Part shown: piece by piece, positions 1 to 8,257 of the stretch
Layout: each line of letters begins with the position of its first letter
Position numbering within the stretch: the stretch's first letter is position 1
Assembly: GCA_022710585.1 (NCBI GenBank)
Contig: JAKLGV010000009.1
Span: forward strand, 39,763 to 103,762
DNA from: Deltaproteobacteria bacterium
GTDB lineage: Bacteria; Desulfobacterota; Syntrophia; Syntrophales; Smithellaceae
DNA: 64,000 nucleotides
Reading direction: 5' to 3'
Made by a program: the position numbers and the translations under genes
Notes under the pieces: model-generated
What the model was told of the DNA's origin: nothing
The model's database searches: none
The model's input: the letters and a program-made list of their open reading frames with translations, nothing else

Positions 1-690
1 AACAATTGAATACATATTGAGGAATAGAGTATTAAGTAAATCAGATGCAAGCAAACTGGAGCTGAACGGCCAGAGTGATTTTATGCATGACCATCGGAAA
101 CGACCGACAGGCCGCCATGAATAAACAGACCAAACAAGAACAACATTCATTATACTGCTGGAAAGGTTAAGCCCAACCAAGCTCCAGACACCAAAACCTT
201 GAAAAGCCATAAAAATACCCACTGTTCCGGAAAATAAGTTTACTATCGTACTGATGATAGCTTGTTTCTTGAAATCTAGATTTCTGGTTAGCAGGGCGTT
301 TTGAACTATAACGAAAGATGAAAAGAATATCTGTAAAGATGAAACACAGAGAATCATCGTCAGTAATGGTTGTTTGAAAAATATTGCCACGAGAGGCGAT
401 AAAACACACAAGAAAATCATTAAAATTAGTCCGGCAACGATGTTAAGAATGAAGACAGACGTTTCTTCGTCTATACTGATTTCCTTTCGTTGAATTAAAC
501 CATAACTAAAACCAGCATCGGCAAAGGCCGTCGCCAATGCAAAAAAAATCGCCAGCATCGCCATTAATCCGTACTCAGCCGGCAATAAAAGACGTGCGAT
601 GATTATAGAAATGCCAAATTGTATAATTTGAGGAATGAGGCGATGGACCGCAGACCACATAAAGCTGTTTATTAAAAATTGTCTAGTCAT
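1..690 (-). CDS. Polysaccharide flippase, WzxC-like (MOP superfamily), 3' part beyond the window
   Basis: Reading the minus strand from the ATG at 690 gives 230 codons that stay open to base 1, so only the N-terminal half or less is here. It begins MTRQFLINSFMWSAVHRLIP and contains several hydrophobic helices, including stretches like QIIQFGISIIIARLLLP and ILNIVAGLILMIFLCVL. The layout fits the oligosaccharide flippases of the MOP/PST family, which move lipid-linked sugar units across the inner membrane. The AEYGLMAM and GFSYGLIQRK segments are typical of WzxC-like members. It starts 13 bp after the aminotransferase gene on the same strand, so it is probably the next gene of one surface-polysaccharide operon. 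Family assignment is by recognition of the N-terminus only; the missing C-terminus limits certainty. Confidence 0.8.
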   Translation of the reverse strand, partial: MTRQFLINSFMWSAVHRLIPQIIQFGISIIIARLLLPAEYGLMAMLAIFFALATAFADAGFSYGLIQRKEISIDEETSVFILNIVAGLILMIFLCVLSPLVAIFFKQPLLTMILCVSSLQIFFSSFVIVQNALLTRNLDFKKQAIISTIVNLFSGTVGIFMAFQGFGVWSLVGLNLSSSIMNVVLVWSVYSWRPVGRFRWSCIKSLWPFSSSLLASDLLNTLFLNMYSIV

Positions 691-703
691 GAATAAATTT
701 ATT

Positions 704-1915
704 TTAAGAAATATCCATCAATTTGTTCTTTATGAAAGAAGAGTTATCTATGGCAACTCTTATAATGGAACAAATAGTCTTGATTTGTGTATCATCGATG
801 GAAGTTCCGGTGGGCATAACAAGAACACGGTGTGCAACCCTGTCAGTTTCTTCAAGGAGAAGACCCGCATGAGGAAAGTAAGCATTATAAGGCGCCATAC
901 AATGACATCCCGGATAAAAGTAGCGCCTTGCCAGCACATTTTCGGAGTGGAGCACTTTCAGAATATCATCACGATTCAAACCTGCTTTTGTCTCATCAAT
1001 TTCCAGAACGATATACTGATAATTTTGTTTTTCATTCTTATTATAGGGAAGAAGACTAATTCCCGGAATGTTTCTAAGCTCAGCCTTGTAGCATTCATAA
1101 TTATTGCAATTTACAGCAACGATGTCCTCAAAGCCTTCCAGATTGGTCAGTCCCATTGCGGCGCATACTTCTGTTATTTTCCCGTTGGTTCCGATATAAA
1201 TGACATTGTCATATCCGGCAAATCCGAAGTTTTTCATTAATCTTATTTTCTCAGCCAGAGCATCATTATTAGTTAAAACCGCTCCGCCCTCAAATGTATT
1301 GAAACATTTTGTTGCATGAAAGCTGAAGACTTCCGCACTGCCGAAATTACCGATCATTTTACCATTATATGAACATCCAAAAGCATGTGCGGCATCAAAA
1401 ATCAGTTTCAGCTTGTACTTCAAAGCAAGGCTTTCCAATGTTGTGATATCGCATGGGCGGCCCCAGGTATGCACTCCCAGGATGCCAGTTGTGCGGGGAG
1501 TGATCATCTTTTCGATTTTATTTACATCTATAAGATGAGTACGTGAATCAATGTCGCAGAACACTGGTGTAATTTCCTGCCACTGCAGTGAATGAGCTGT
1601 CGCAATAAAGGTAAAGGATGGAACAATAACCTCACCTTTTAATTCCAACGCCCGAATGACGATTTCAAGGGCGATTGTTCCATTACACATGGCAATACAA
1701 TGTTTTGCACCGGTATATTCGGAGATTTTTTTTTCAAATGCCGTTACGTAAGGTCCATCATTAGTAAGCCATTTTCTATCGAGCATGTCATTGATAAGCT
1801 GAAGAAAGTGTTGCCGGTTGCCGATGTTGGGTCGTCCGACGTGGAGAGGTTCTTTAAAAGAAGGCGCATTGCCCCAAATTGCCAGATCATGAATTGCTTT
1901 CTTCTGTGTTCCCAT
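704..1915 (-). CDS. DegT/DnrJ/EryC1/StrS-family sugar aminotransferase
   Basis: A 403-aa PLP-dependent aminotransferase of the type that aminates keto-sugar nucleotides for O-antigen or exopolysaccharide. Visible family features are the N-terminal GRPNIG...NDGPYVTAFE segment, the substrate loop with EVIVPSFTFIATAHS, the cofactor motif FDAAHAFG (about residues 173-180) and HATKCFNTFEGG, whose lysine (about K203) should form the Schiff base. Length is normal for the family. The start is supported by an AGGAGAG-like ribosome site about 8 nt before ATG. The gene overlaps the 3' end of the upstream acyltransferase by 29 bp, which suggests translational coupling. The exact sugar substrate cannot be read from sequence; the neighbouring acyltransferase suggests an N-acylated amino sugar. 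Confidence 0.9.
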   Translation of the reverse strand: MGTQKKAIHDLAIWGNAPSFKEPLHVGRPNIGNRQHFLQLINDMLDRKWLTNDGPYVTAFEKKISEYTGAKHCIAMCNGTIALEIVIRALELKGEVIVPSFTFIATAHSLQWQEITPVFCDIDSRTHLIDVNKIEKMITPRTTGILGVHTWGRPCDITTLESLALKYKLKLIFDAAHAFGCSYNGKMIGNFGSAEVFSFHATKCFNTFEGGAVLTNNDALAEKIRLMKNFGFAGYDNVIYIGTNGKITEVCAAMGLTNLEGFEDIVAVNCNNYECYKAELRNIPGISLLPYNKNEKQNYQYIVLEIDETKAGLNRDDILKVLHSENVLARRYFYPGCHCMAPYNAYFPHAGLLLEETDRVAHRVLVMPTGTSIDDTQIKTICSIIRVAIDNSSFIKNKLMDIS

Positions 1916-2507
1916 AATTCCCTCTCTCCTTTACGGGTATGTAATTTCCGTGTGAATCATATAATTTATGACATAATTGAGTTTCCAGCTCCAAGATACG
2001 TTTTCGTGGTCTCTCTCGCACAGGTTTAGCGGGTGAGCCAACATAAATTGTCCACGGTTTGCAGTCTTGTGTAATCAGCGAATTTGCGCCAATAGCTACA
2101 CCTTCGCCTATTGTAACGCCTGGGAGAATAACGGAATTTGCACCGATGATAGCATGCTTTTTAATGTAAACGAAAGAGCGATTTGGTATGCGATATGGGT
2201 GGGGTACGGCTGGATTTGTCATGTATGAACCCGAGTAGTCTTCATTACCCGTGTATATTCTGACACCGCCGGAAAGTCCCGAAAAGTCCTCCATGACAAG
2301 TTCGCCACCGCCTGTGACGGATGTAAATGACGCTATATGAACAAAGCTACCTATGCTGATTTTTCCCCCACCCATGATAAATACAAAATCATCAATAATG
2401 ACTGAATCACCGATAGATATTGATCCGGGAGATGTAATCTTTGCCTGTGGCCAAATCATAACATCTTTGCCCACTTTCATTAATCCAATATTGTATGCTT
2501 GATTCAT
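1887..2507 (-). CDS. Left-handed beta-helix (hexapeptide) acyltransferase
   Basis: A 206-aa protein dominated by imperfect hexapeptide repeats ([LIV]-G-x4), for example GSISIGDSVIIDDFVFI, GKISIGSFVHIAS and HAIIGANSVILPGVTIGEG. These are the signature of trimeric left-handed beta-helix acyltransferases of the CatB/WbbJ/VatD type. It ends with the usual KPWTIYVGSPAKPVRERPR closing segment. The likely role is O- or N-acetylation of a sugar, in the cytoplasm, within the polysaccharide pathway whose aminotransferase follows directly. The 29-bp overlap with that gene argues for a single transcript. Acceptor and acyl donor are not determined by anything visible. Confidence 0.87.
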   Translation of the reverse strand: MNQAYNIGLMKVGKDVMIWPQAKITSPGSISIGDSVIIDDFVFIMGGGKISIGSFVHIASFTSVTGGGELVMEDFSGLSGGVRIYTGNEDYSGSYMTNPAVPHPYRIPNRSFVYIKKHAIIGANSVILPGVTIGEGVAIGANSLITQDCKPWTIYVGSPAKPVRERPRKRILELETQLCHKLYDSHGNYIPVKERGNYGNTEESNS

Positions 2508-2639
2508 TTTTCTTAACTTTTAAAATTTTGCATTTATTGAATTATTCTTAATTCAGCTTCGCCCCGTGAGTTACATTGCGGGAATGTTACCCAAGAGGAA
2601 AATGTATAAAATCAATATTTTAACGCAGACAACGAATTA

Positions 2640-3191
2640 TTATTTCTTCGCCTGCCGCTGCCAGACCAGAAAATTAGGGCGGTTTTCCAGCTTCGGGATA
2701 AAATCTTTAAACTCTTCTCTGGTCATGACCAGAGAACGGATCTTGCGTTTGATATATCGTTCAGTTTTTCTGCTCAAGTCATTCAGATGATACTGGTCAA
2801 TGTTTCCCACCAGCACTAAATCAATAATTCCGTTGTCTTTTCCTTCAGCGTAGTCATCGATGATATAGGCTTTTTCCAGGTCTCCCAGCCGGATCAGGAT
2901 GCTGTCGACAACCTGATCCAGCCCGATGACTTTGCTGACCATGGATTTCAATTCCGGGAAGAGGGGATGATCGTTATTGGCTGAGTAAAAAACATTGCGA
3001 CCTTCTTTTTCAGATGTAAGCAGTTTTGTTTTGGTCAGTTGGTTCAGTTCTTCCCGGACGGCGTTGGAAGATACATTAAGATCCTTTGATAATTCGCGCA
3101 GATAGGACTTTGTGCCGGGATTAAAGAAAAAGCGCGTCAGCAGGCTGATTCTTGTTTTTGAGGAAATTAGTCCCGCAAAAAGGTCTGTCAT
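2640..3191 (-). CDS. Winged-helix transcriptional regulator with a nucleotidyltransferase-like C-terminal half
   Basis: 183 aa. The N-terminal ~75 residues form a winged helix of ArsR/MarR-like type: SYLRELSKDLNVSSNAVREE is the recognition helix-turn-helix and NVFYSAN the wing. The C-terminal half (YAEGKDNGIIDLVLVGNID) resembles a degenerate minimal nucleotidyltransferase fold; the canonical G-S and paired aspartates are only partly kept, so catalysis is doubtful. Such proteins commonly sit next to polysaccharide clusters. The start ATG has an AGGA site, and immediately upstream lies a perfect palindrome overlapping the probable -10, so autoregulation is likely. It lies between the glycosyltransferase and the acyltransferase on the same strand, which makes those genes plausible targets (inference). 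Confidence 0.8.
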   Translation of the reverse strand: MTDLFAGLISSKTRISLLTRFFFNPGTKSYLRELSKDLNVSSNAVREELNQLTKTKLLTSEKEGRNVFYSANNDHPLFPELKSMVSKVIGLDQVVDSILIRLGDLEKAYIIDDYAEGKDNGIIDLVLVGNIDQYHLNDLSRKTERYIKRKIRSLVMTREEFKDFIPKLENRPNFLVWQRQAKK

Positions 3192-3201
3192 AACTTATCC
3201 T

Positions 3202-3247
3202 TTATGAGTAGTTAATCTACTCATAACACATTTGTGATAATTGTCAA
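3202..3247 (-). promoter_or_regulatory. Promoter with palindromic operator upstream of the winged-helix regulator
   Basis: A perfect inverted repeat, TTATGAGTAG / CTACTCATAA with a 5-nt spacer (3202-3226), sits just upstream of the regulator's ribosome site. On the minus strand a consensus -35 TTGACA (3247-3242) is followed 16 nt later by TATGAG (3225-3220), so the palindrome covers the -10 element. A regulator bound here would block RNA polymerase. This is the expected arrangement for an autorepressor. Confidence 0.7.
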
Positions 3248-3310
3248 TATTTTTTTCGGATACGAGACAGTCGGATTAAAATGTAAAGGAAAAATTTCAG
3301 ATGAAGGGCG

Positions 3311-4195
3311 TCAATCCCTTCTTTCGCGTCTGTCGTAATGGAGCTGAGCGATCTGTTCAGAGACAAGACCCACCATAAAGATTAAGACAGCCATGCTGAT
3401 AAGCATGGCGGAAGTCGGGCCATATCGCACATCCAGGAAGAAGATTTTATAAAGACCATAGAGCAATCCGATAAGAAAAACAGAAAAGCTTACAGGGAGA
3501 AACACCCGCAAAGGCGAGAAAAGCGTGGCTATCTTGACGATGATTAAAAAGAAGCGTGAGCCGTCGCGCAGCAGTCTTATTTTGCTCTTTCCCGTGCGGC
3601 GGTTTGTTTTGATCGGCACATAGGCGAGGCTGAATCCGGAGCGCAGCACGGCCATCGTAATTGTGGTCGGATAGGAAAAAGTATTGGGCAATAGCGAAAC
3701 AAACTGGCGGGCAATCACCGCTTTAATCGCCCGGAAGCCGGATGTTAAATCCTGTATTTTTTTATTGCAGATGTAAGACGCGAAAAGATTGTATACCCCG
3801 TTGGCAATGTCGCGGTGAAGATACGATTCAGAATCCCCGGTGCGCGCTCCCACAACCATGTCAAACTGTCCGATCTTGTCCAGCAGTTGAGGAATGTATT
3901 CCGGATTATGTTGACCGTCGCCGTCCATCATCACCAGAACATCGCCTTTTGCGTTACGGATTCCTGTCTTCACCGCGGCGCCGTTGCCGATGTTATAGGG
4001 GTGAGAGATCACCACCGCGCCGGCATTGTGCGCTTTTTCATACGTATCATCTCTTGATCCGTCGTCAATCACCAGAATCTCGTATGATCGCTTCAGTGTG
4101 CCCATGATTTTATGAATACTACCGATGACATCGGTAATAATTCTGCCTTCATTATACGTCGGTATAATAATGCTGACTTCGGGTTGATGGTTCAT
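3311..4195 (-). CDS. Family 2 glycosyltransferase with C-terminal membrane anchor (DPM1-like)
   Basis: 294 aa. The N-terminal ~220 residues are a GT-A glycosyltransferase: EVSIIIPTYNEGRIITDVI opens the fold, VIDDGSRDDT binds the nucleotide and MDGDGQHNPEYIP carries the metal-binding DxD-type motif. The family includes polyprenyl-phosphate mannosyl/glucosyltransferases, which load sugars onto a lipid carrier at the inner membrane. The last ~70 residues hold two hydrophobic helices (VFLPVSFSVFLIGLLYGLY and TSAMLISMAVLIFMVGLV), matching membrane-anchored members. It is transcribed in the same direction as the downstream regulator and polysaccharide genes, 119 bp away. The sugar transferred is unknown. 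Confidence 0.88.
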   Translation of the reverse strand: MNHQPEVSIIIPTYNEGRIITDVIGSIHKIMGTLKRSYEILVIDDGSRDDTYEKAHNAGAVVISHPYNIGNGAAVKTGIRNAKGDVLVMMDGDGQHNPEYIPQLLDKIGQFDMVVGARTGDSESYLHRDIANGVYNLFASYICNKKIQDLTSGFRAIKAVIARQFVSLLPNTFSYPTTITMAVLRSGFSLAYVPIKTNRRTGKSKIRLLRDGSRFFLIIVKIATLFSPLRVFLPVSFSVFLIGLLYGLYKIFFLDVRYGPTSAMLISMAVLIFMVGLVSEQIAQLHYDRRERRD

Positions 4196-4349
4196 TGGAC
4201 ATCCTTTCTTTGAGAAAAACGTACTATTTTTTATTTGATTTGTCCAAAAATATTTAGCCGCAAAGTCATTTTATAAATTAATATTCTGTTGAATTTACTT
4301 GATATTAAGTTTCCCCGGTAATATTATGAAACATCTTTATAGTATTGCA

Positions 4350-4500
4350 GAAATCGGGATGAGCTCCCGAGCAAGCCATCTGAAAAATCGGATGTAGGGT
4401 ACGTTCCCCGAACGCGCCGTTTATGAGACAGGATGGGGTTCGCACCCGGATAAACCGTGTGTAATGAATGTAGGGCGCGATCCCCGAGCGCGCCGGTTGG
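4350..4500. repeat. Cluster of short GC-rich hairpin repeats (REP-like)
   Basis: The 308-bp gap between the divergent glycosyltransferase and sigma-factor genes is AT-rich apart from this block. It holds two related copies beginning TGTAGGG and centred on TCCCCGA (4393-4420 and 4469-4497). The second can fold as GGCGCG / CGCGCC around ATCCCCGAG. A third, diverged hairpin, TCGGGA / TCCCGA, lies at 4354-4370. They have no coding potential and look like a dispersed intergenic repeat family of the chromosome. Confidence 0.65.
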
Positions 4501-4548
4501 TGCTTGAAAATATTAACTGTTATAAAAAAGATCCTAAAAAAGGTATCC

Positions 4549-5103
4549 GTGGATCAAAAAACCGAAGCTGAAATCGTTATCAGGGTTTTAAAGGGAGACA
4601 GGCAGGCGTACGCGCTGCTTGTCGACGAATACAAAAATCCCATTTACAATTTGGCTTACCGGATGACCAATAATTTGCACGATGCCGAAGACCTGGCGCA
4701 GGAAACCTTTATCCGCGCCTATCAGAACCTCTCCCGATATGACCAGAACAGAATATTCTTCACCTGGCTTTATACCATCGGCATCAATCTCATCCGCAAC
4801 CATTTGAAAAAAAATGACCGGCGTAGCGAGCCCTTGACGGATGCGCATATCGCGTCCGCCTCCCGGGCGCGGGAAAAACAAACCACAGAAGAAAATATTC
4901 CGGCCGAAGAAAAAATGCTGCAACTTGAAAAATCGCTGCAAAAACTGCCTGTCGATTTGCGCGAAGCAATCGTTTTGAAATATTATCAGGGGCTTACCTT
5001 TGAAGAAGTATCCGTCATCACGGGCGATTCGCAAAGCGCTGTGAAGATGCGCGTTTATCGGGGTTTGGAGAAATTAAAGAAAATGCTGGAATATGTTGAA
5101 TAG
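4549..5103 (+). CDS. ECF-type RNA polymerase sigma factor
   Basis: 184 aa from a GTG start at 4549, which has an AAAAAGG site 5 nt upstream; an in-frame TTG at 4504 is the longer alternative. Region 2 is clear (YALLVDEYKNPIYNLAYR, then DAEDLAQETFIRAYQNL, with TWLYTIGINLIRNHLKK for region 2.4). Region 4 follows (LREAIVLKYYQGLTFEEV, then a helix-turn-helix ending KMRVYRGLEKLKKML). It directs RNA polymerase to a small alternative regulon. There is no cognate anti-sigma gene directly downstream. Instead comes a secreted repeat protein, then a decayed second copy of this gene's 3' end and a membrane protein that could be the original anti-sigma partner. Confidence 0.9.
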   Translation: MDQKTEAEIVIRVLKGDRQAYALLVDEYKNPIYNLAYRMTNNLHDAEDLAQETFIRAYQNLSRYDQNRIFFTWLYTIGINLIRNHLKKNDRRSEPLTDAHIASASRAREKQTTEENIPAEEKMLQLEKSLQKLPVDLREAIVLKYYQGLTFEEVSVITGDSQSAVKMRVYRGLEKLKKMLEYVE

Positions 5104-5112
5104 AATTGCTCT

Positions 5113-5141
5113 TTGACATATATTATACAAGGTGTCATAAA
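5113..5141 (+). promoter_or_regulatory. Putative promoter of the secreted repeat-protein gene
   Basis: TTGACA at 5113-5118 and CATAAA at 5136-5141 are separated by 17 nt, about 50 bp before the start codon at 5192. This suggests a housekeeping-type promoter of its own, rather than only read-through from the sigma gene. Confidence 0.5.
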
Positions 5142-5191
5142 AGTACATCAACCATAAAGAATGCTCAATAACAATGAAGGAGGAATCCCTT

Positions 5192-7369
5192 ATGAAAAAG
5201 TTTATAACTATAATCGTGACATTGCTTTGTATTTTGCTTCATGTCGAAATACTTTTTGCAGGGTCAGGTGATTTTAATGCCGATTCCATCACAGATATTC
5301 TCTGGCGAAATACATCCACCGGCCAGGTGAACCTCTGGTTTATGAATGCTGACGGAACCAGAAGCAGTTCCAAGACTCTTCTTACGGATATCAGTTGGAC
5401 TGTTGCAGAAACAGGCGATGTAAACAATAATGGTATAGCCGATATATTCTGGCGACAGGCCTCCACCGGAAAAGTGAATTTATGGTTTATGAATGTCGAT
5501 GGAAGCAGGGCAAGCGCCAGAACGTTGATTACCGATCCCAGTTGGACGGTTGCGGGAACCGGTGATTTCAACGCTGACGGAAAAAGTGATGTTCTCTGGC
5601 GACAGGCGTCCACCGGCAAAGTAACTTTGTGGTTTCTGAATGCCGATGGAAGCAGAGCCAGTGCTAAAACGCTTATTACGGACGCAAGCTGGACAGTAGC
5701 GGGGACCTGTAAATTCAACACGGATGCCATAACCGATATTCTCTGGCGACAGGCGTCCACCGGCAAAGTGACTTTATGGTTGATGAACGCTGATGGCACA
5801 AGAGCAAGCGCCAGGACGCTGATTACCGATGCCAGTTGGACGGTAGCGGGAACGGGTTATTTTAATTCTGACAATGTATCGGATATTCTTTGGCGACAAG
5901 CGTCCACCGGCAAAGTGACTTTATGGTTGATGAACGCTGATGGCACAAGAGCAAGCGCCAAGACGTTGATTACCGATGCCAGTTGGACGGTAGCGGGCAC
6001 CGGCAATATCAACGCCGATTCCATAACCGATATTTTCTGGCGGCAGGCGTCCACCGGCAAAGTGACTTTATGGTTTATGAAAAATGACGGCACAAGGTTA
6101 AGCTATAAAACACTCATGACCGATATGAATCAGACCATAGTACCTTTACCATTACCATCCTCGACTCCCGCCTCCGGCAGTCTGGACACGACGTTTGGCG
6201 GAGACGGCATTGTCACCACAGCATTAGGCAGCGGGAATGAACAAGCCAATGCTGTTGCCATCCAGACAGATGGCAAAATTGTCGTAGCGGGCTATTCCAG
6301 TAATGGCAGCAACAATGATTTTGCTGTGGTAAGGTATAATACAGACGGCAGTCCGGACGCAACTTTTGGTGGAGGTGACGGCATCGTCACGACTCCGGTT
6401 GGCAGCAGTGATGATTATGCCACTGCCATTGGCATCCAGTCAGACGGCAACATTGTTGTGGCGGGATATTCATGGAATGGCAGTGATTATGATTTTGCCG
6501 TAGTGAGATACAATACAGTTGGCAATCTGGATACAACATTTGATTCAGATGGCAAGGTAACCACACCGGTTGGCATTGGAGATGACCAGGCCAACGCCGT
6601 GGCCATTCAATCAGATGGCAAGATTGTGGTGGCGGGATATTCATGGAATGGCAGCGATTATGATTTTGCCGTAGTGAGATACAATACAGGCGGCAGTCTG
6701 GATACAACATTTGATTCAGATGGCAAGATAATCACACCGATCGGGAGCGGTGATGATCAAGCTTATGCGATGGTCATTCAATCTGACGGAAAGATTATAG
6801 TAGCGGGACAGTCAAGTAATGGCAGTGACAACGATTTTGCTGCAGCTAGGTATAATACGGATGGCAATCTTGATACAACCTTTGGCGGAAACGACGGCAT
6901 AGTCGTCACATCGTTGGGTGGGGATGATTATGCGCGTGCAGTTGCTGTTCAGCCTGATAACAAGATCGTGGTCGGGGGATGCAGCGATTATGATTTTGCG
7001 TTAATTAGATATGACTCAGGTGGCAATTTGGATACAACCTTTGGGGGTGGGGACGGTATTGTGATCACACCCATTGGCAGTGGGATAGACATTGCCGCTG
7101 CGCTCACTATCCAACAAGGGAATATAGTAATGGCAGGTGTTTCTCAGAATGTTAGCAATTTTGATTTTGCATTGGTTAGATACAATATAGATGGCATTAT
7201 TGATACAACTTTTGGTGGAGTTGATGGTAAAGTAATGACACCAATTGGGAGCGGTTGGGATGTGGCCTATGACATTACCATTCAGCCTGCCGACGGCAGA
7301 ATAGTGGTAGTAGGATATTTCAACAATGGCAGCAACGATGATTTTGCCCTTGTAAGGTATTGGCCGTAA
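5192..7369 (+). CDS. Secreted protein with six FG-GAP/VCBS-like repeats and seven delta-60 repeats
   Basis: 725 aa. The start at 5192 is chosen because the upstream in-frame ATG (5174) lies within the AAGGAGGA ribosome site. A signal peptide is evident (MKKFITIIVTLLCILLHVEI, cleavage near FAG). The first half consists of six tandem 49-residue units of the pattern FNADxxTDILWRxxSTGxVxLWFM...SWTVAGTGD, like the calcium-binding FG-GAP/VCBS repeats of surface proteins. From about 6180 on there are seven delta-60-type repeats (GSLDTTFGGDG...DGKIVVAGYS...NDFAVVRYN). Both families are thought to form beta-propeller-like extracellular structures; no enzymatic motif is visible. The repeats are very similar at DNA level, indicating recent internal duplication. 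Function is unknown; an exported or surface role is inferred. Confidence 0.88.
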   Translation: MKKFITIIVTLLCILLHVEILFAGSGDFNADSITDILWRNTSTGQVNLWFMNADGTRSSSKTLLTDISWTVAETGDVNNNGIADIFWRQASTGKVNLWFMNVDGSRASARTLITDPSWTVAGTGDFNADGKSDVLWRQASTGKVTLWFLNADGSRASAKTLITDASWTVAGTCKFNTDAITDILWRQASTGKVTLWLMNADGTRASARTLITDASWTVAGTGYFNSDNVSDILWRQASTGKVTLWLMNADGTRASAKTLITDASWTVAGTGNINADSITDIFWRQASTGKVTLWFMKNDGTRLSYKTLMTDMNQTIVPLPLPSSTPASGSLDTTFGGDGIVTTALGSGNEQANAVAIQTDGKIVVAGYSSNGSNNDFAVVRYNTDGSPDATFGGGDGIVTTPVGSSDDYATAIGIQSDGNIVVAGYSWNGSDYDFAVVRYNTVGNLDTTFDSDGKVTTPVGIGDDQANAVAIQSDGKIVVAGYSWNGSDYDFAVVRYNTGGSLDTTFDSDGKIITPIGSGDDQAYAMVIQSDGKIIVAGQSSNGSDNDFAAARYNTDGNLDTTFGGNDGIVVTSLGGDDYARAVAVQPDNKIVVGGCSDYDFALIRYDSGGNLDTTFGGGDGIVITPIGSGIDIAAALTIQQGNIVMAGVSQNVSNFDFALVRYNIDGIIDTTFGGVDGKVMTPIGSGWDVAYDITIQPADGRIVVVGYFNNGSNDDFALVRYWP
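5273..6154 (+). repeat. Six tandem 147-bp coding repeats
   Basis: Six in-frame 49-codon units encode the FG-GAP-like half of the secreted protein. Central units are nearly identical at nucleotide level; for example the segment beginning gcgtccaccggcaaagtgac recurs four times. Units 1 and 6 are more diverged, as expected for internal expansion by unequal crossing-over or slippage. Confidence 0.85.
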
Positions 7370-7408
7370 TAAGAATTAGAAAACTCTACGGGTAACCGAG
7401 ATTAAAAA

Positions 7409-7441
7409 GGAGGGCGGCATTAAATTGCCTCCCTTCTTTTT
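7409..7441 (+). terminator. Intrinsic terminator after the repeat-protein gene
   Basis: GGGCGGC / GCCTCCC (one mismatch) forms a stem around a short AT-rich loop. It is followed by TTCTTTTTG, about 40 bp after the stop codon. Confidence 0.6.
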
Positions 7442-7496
7442 GTTTCTGATTTTCAGACTTTAAATTTAGTCCGAATTCAACGGGAATGAGTTAATA

Positions 7497-7606
7497 GCGC
7501 TTACCTTTGAAGAAGTGTCCGCCATCACGGGCGATTCGCCAAGCGCGGCAAGATGCGCATCTATCGGGGATTGGAAACCCTGAAAAAAATAATTCAAGAA
7601 ATGTGA
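7497..7606 (+). pseudogene. 3' remnant of a second ECF sigma-factor gene
   Basis: This stretch closely matches the last ~110 bp of the intact sigma gene (about 4990-5100). It starts at the codons for LTFEEV, passes through the TGDS region and ends in ...LKKIIQEM-stop. One base is missing where the intact gene has agcgctgtgaag, so the frame shifts inside region 4. No start codon or region 2 precedes it. It lies 48 bp before the membrane-protein gene at 7655, the position a sigma gene would have beside its anti-sigma partner. Confidence 0.8.
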
Positions 7607-7654
7607 CTTTGAGCGTTTGAGATTGTATATAAAACATAAGGGAGATTTTGAAGT

Positions 7655-8257
7655 ATGTTTGGAAAACAGGATGAAAACTGGTCTCAATTCAGTGATCTAA
7701 TCGAAATCATTGAAAATTCCGGACAAAAACAGGCGCCGGAAAATTTTACACCCCATATCATGGCTAGGATTTCTGAAGTAAAAGAAACCGATAAGTCATT
7801 ATCATTGAGGAATTCATTTGCTACAAAATTTGATTTTGGATTTAACGCAGCCGTGACCCGCGCGGAATGCGCTTTCTACTTTTTAATTACAGGTTTTTTC
7901 TATTTTGTTCTCGGTCTCATTATGATGATCGGCCTTCCACTTCCGATCATTATGCAAAACAATGAATGGTTATCTTTTCAGCCTGTCTTTGGTCTTTTAC
8001 TTGCCGCGGAACTTACACTCCTCGGTATTATAATATACAAAAAAGGCGATTCAGCAGTACTGTTCGCTCGTTTGGGGACTGTTTTATACGCGGCTTTGAT
8101 CATTCTTAATTGTTGGATAGGTGCCTTTTATATTCAACCTGCCACAGCTTTATTATTTATAGGGGTTTTTTCTATGACCGGCTTAGTCCTGGCTGTTTTG
8201 TTGGGATTAGCGGTTGCGCATTACGATACGGAGAATATTTGTTCGGAGGTTAACTGA
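7655..8257 (+). CDS. Four-helix membrane protein, possible anti-sigma factor
   Basis: 200 aa with no family I can name firmly. Residues 1-60 are soluble, with an APENFTPHIMARISE segment like the short motif before the membrane in many anti-sigma factors. Four hydrophobic segments follow (FYFLITGFFYFVLGLIMMIG; FQPVFGLLLAAELTLLGIII; FARLGTVLYAALIILNCWIG; FIGVFSMTGLVLAVLLGLAV). A GGGAGA site precedes the ATG, and the stop overlaps the next start (tgATG). It lies directly behind a decayed sigma-factor gene and ahead of pseudopilin genes, so control of the pilin operon by a sigma/anti-sigma pair is a reasonable inference. Without homology data the call stays tentative. Confidence 0.55.
   Translation: MFGKQDENWSQFSDLIEIIENSGQKQAPENFTPHIMARISEVKETDKSLSLRNSFATKFDFGFNAAVTRAECAFYFLITGFFYFVLGLIMMIGLPLPIIMQNNEWLSFQPVFGLLLAAELTLLGIIIYKKGDSAVLFARLGTVLYAALIILNCWIGAFYIQPATALLFIGVFSMTGLVLAVLLGLAVAHYDTENICSEVN

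Noticed and set aside
635..1240. Plus-strand frame overlapping the flippase and aminotransferase
   Set aside because: It lies antisense to a convincing PLP aminotransferase and has no protein-like features.
5273..6154. Tandem repeats considered as a CRISPR array
   Set aside because: Units are 147 bp, in frame, coding for FG-GAP-like repeats, with no spacer structure or cas genes.
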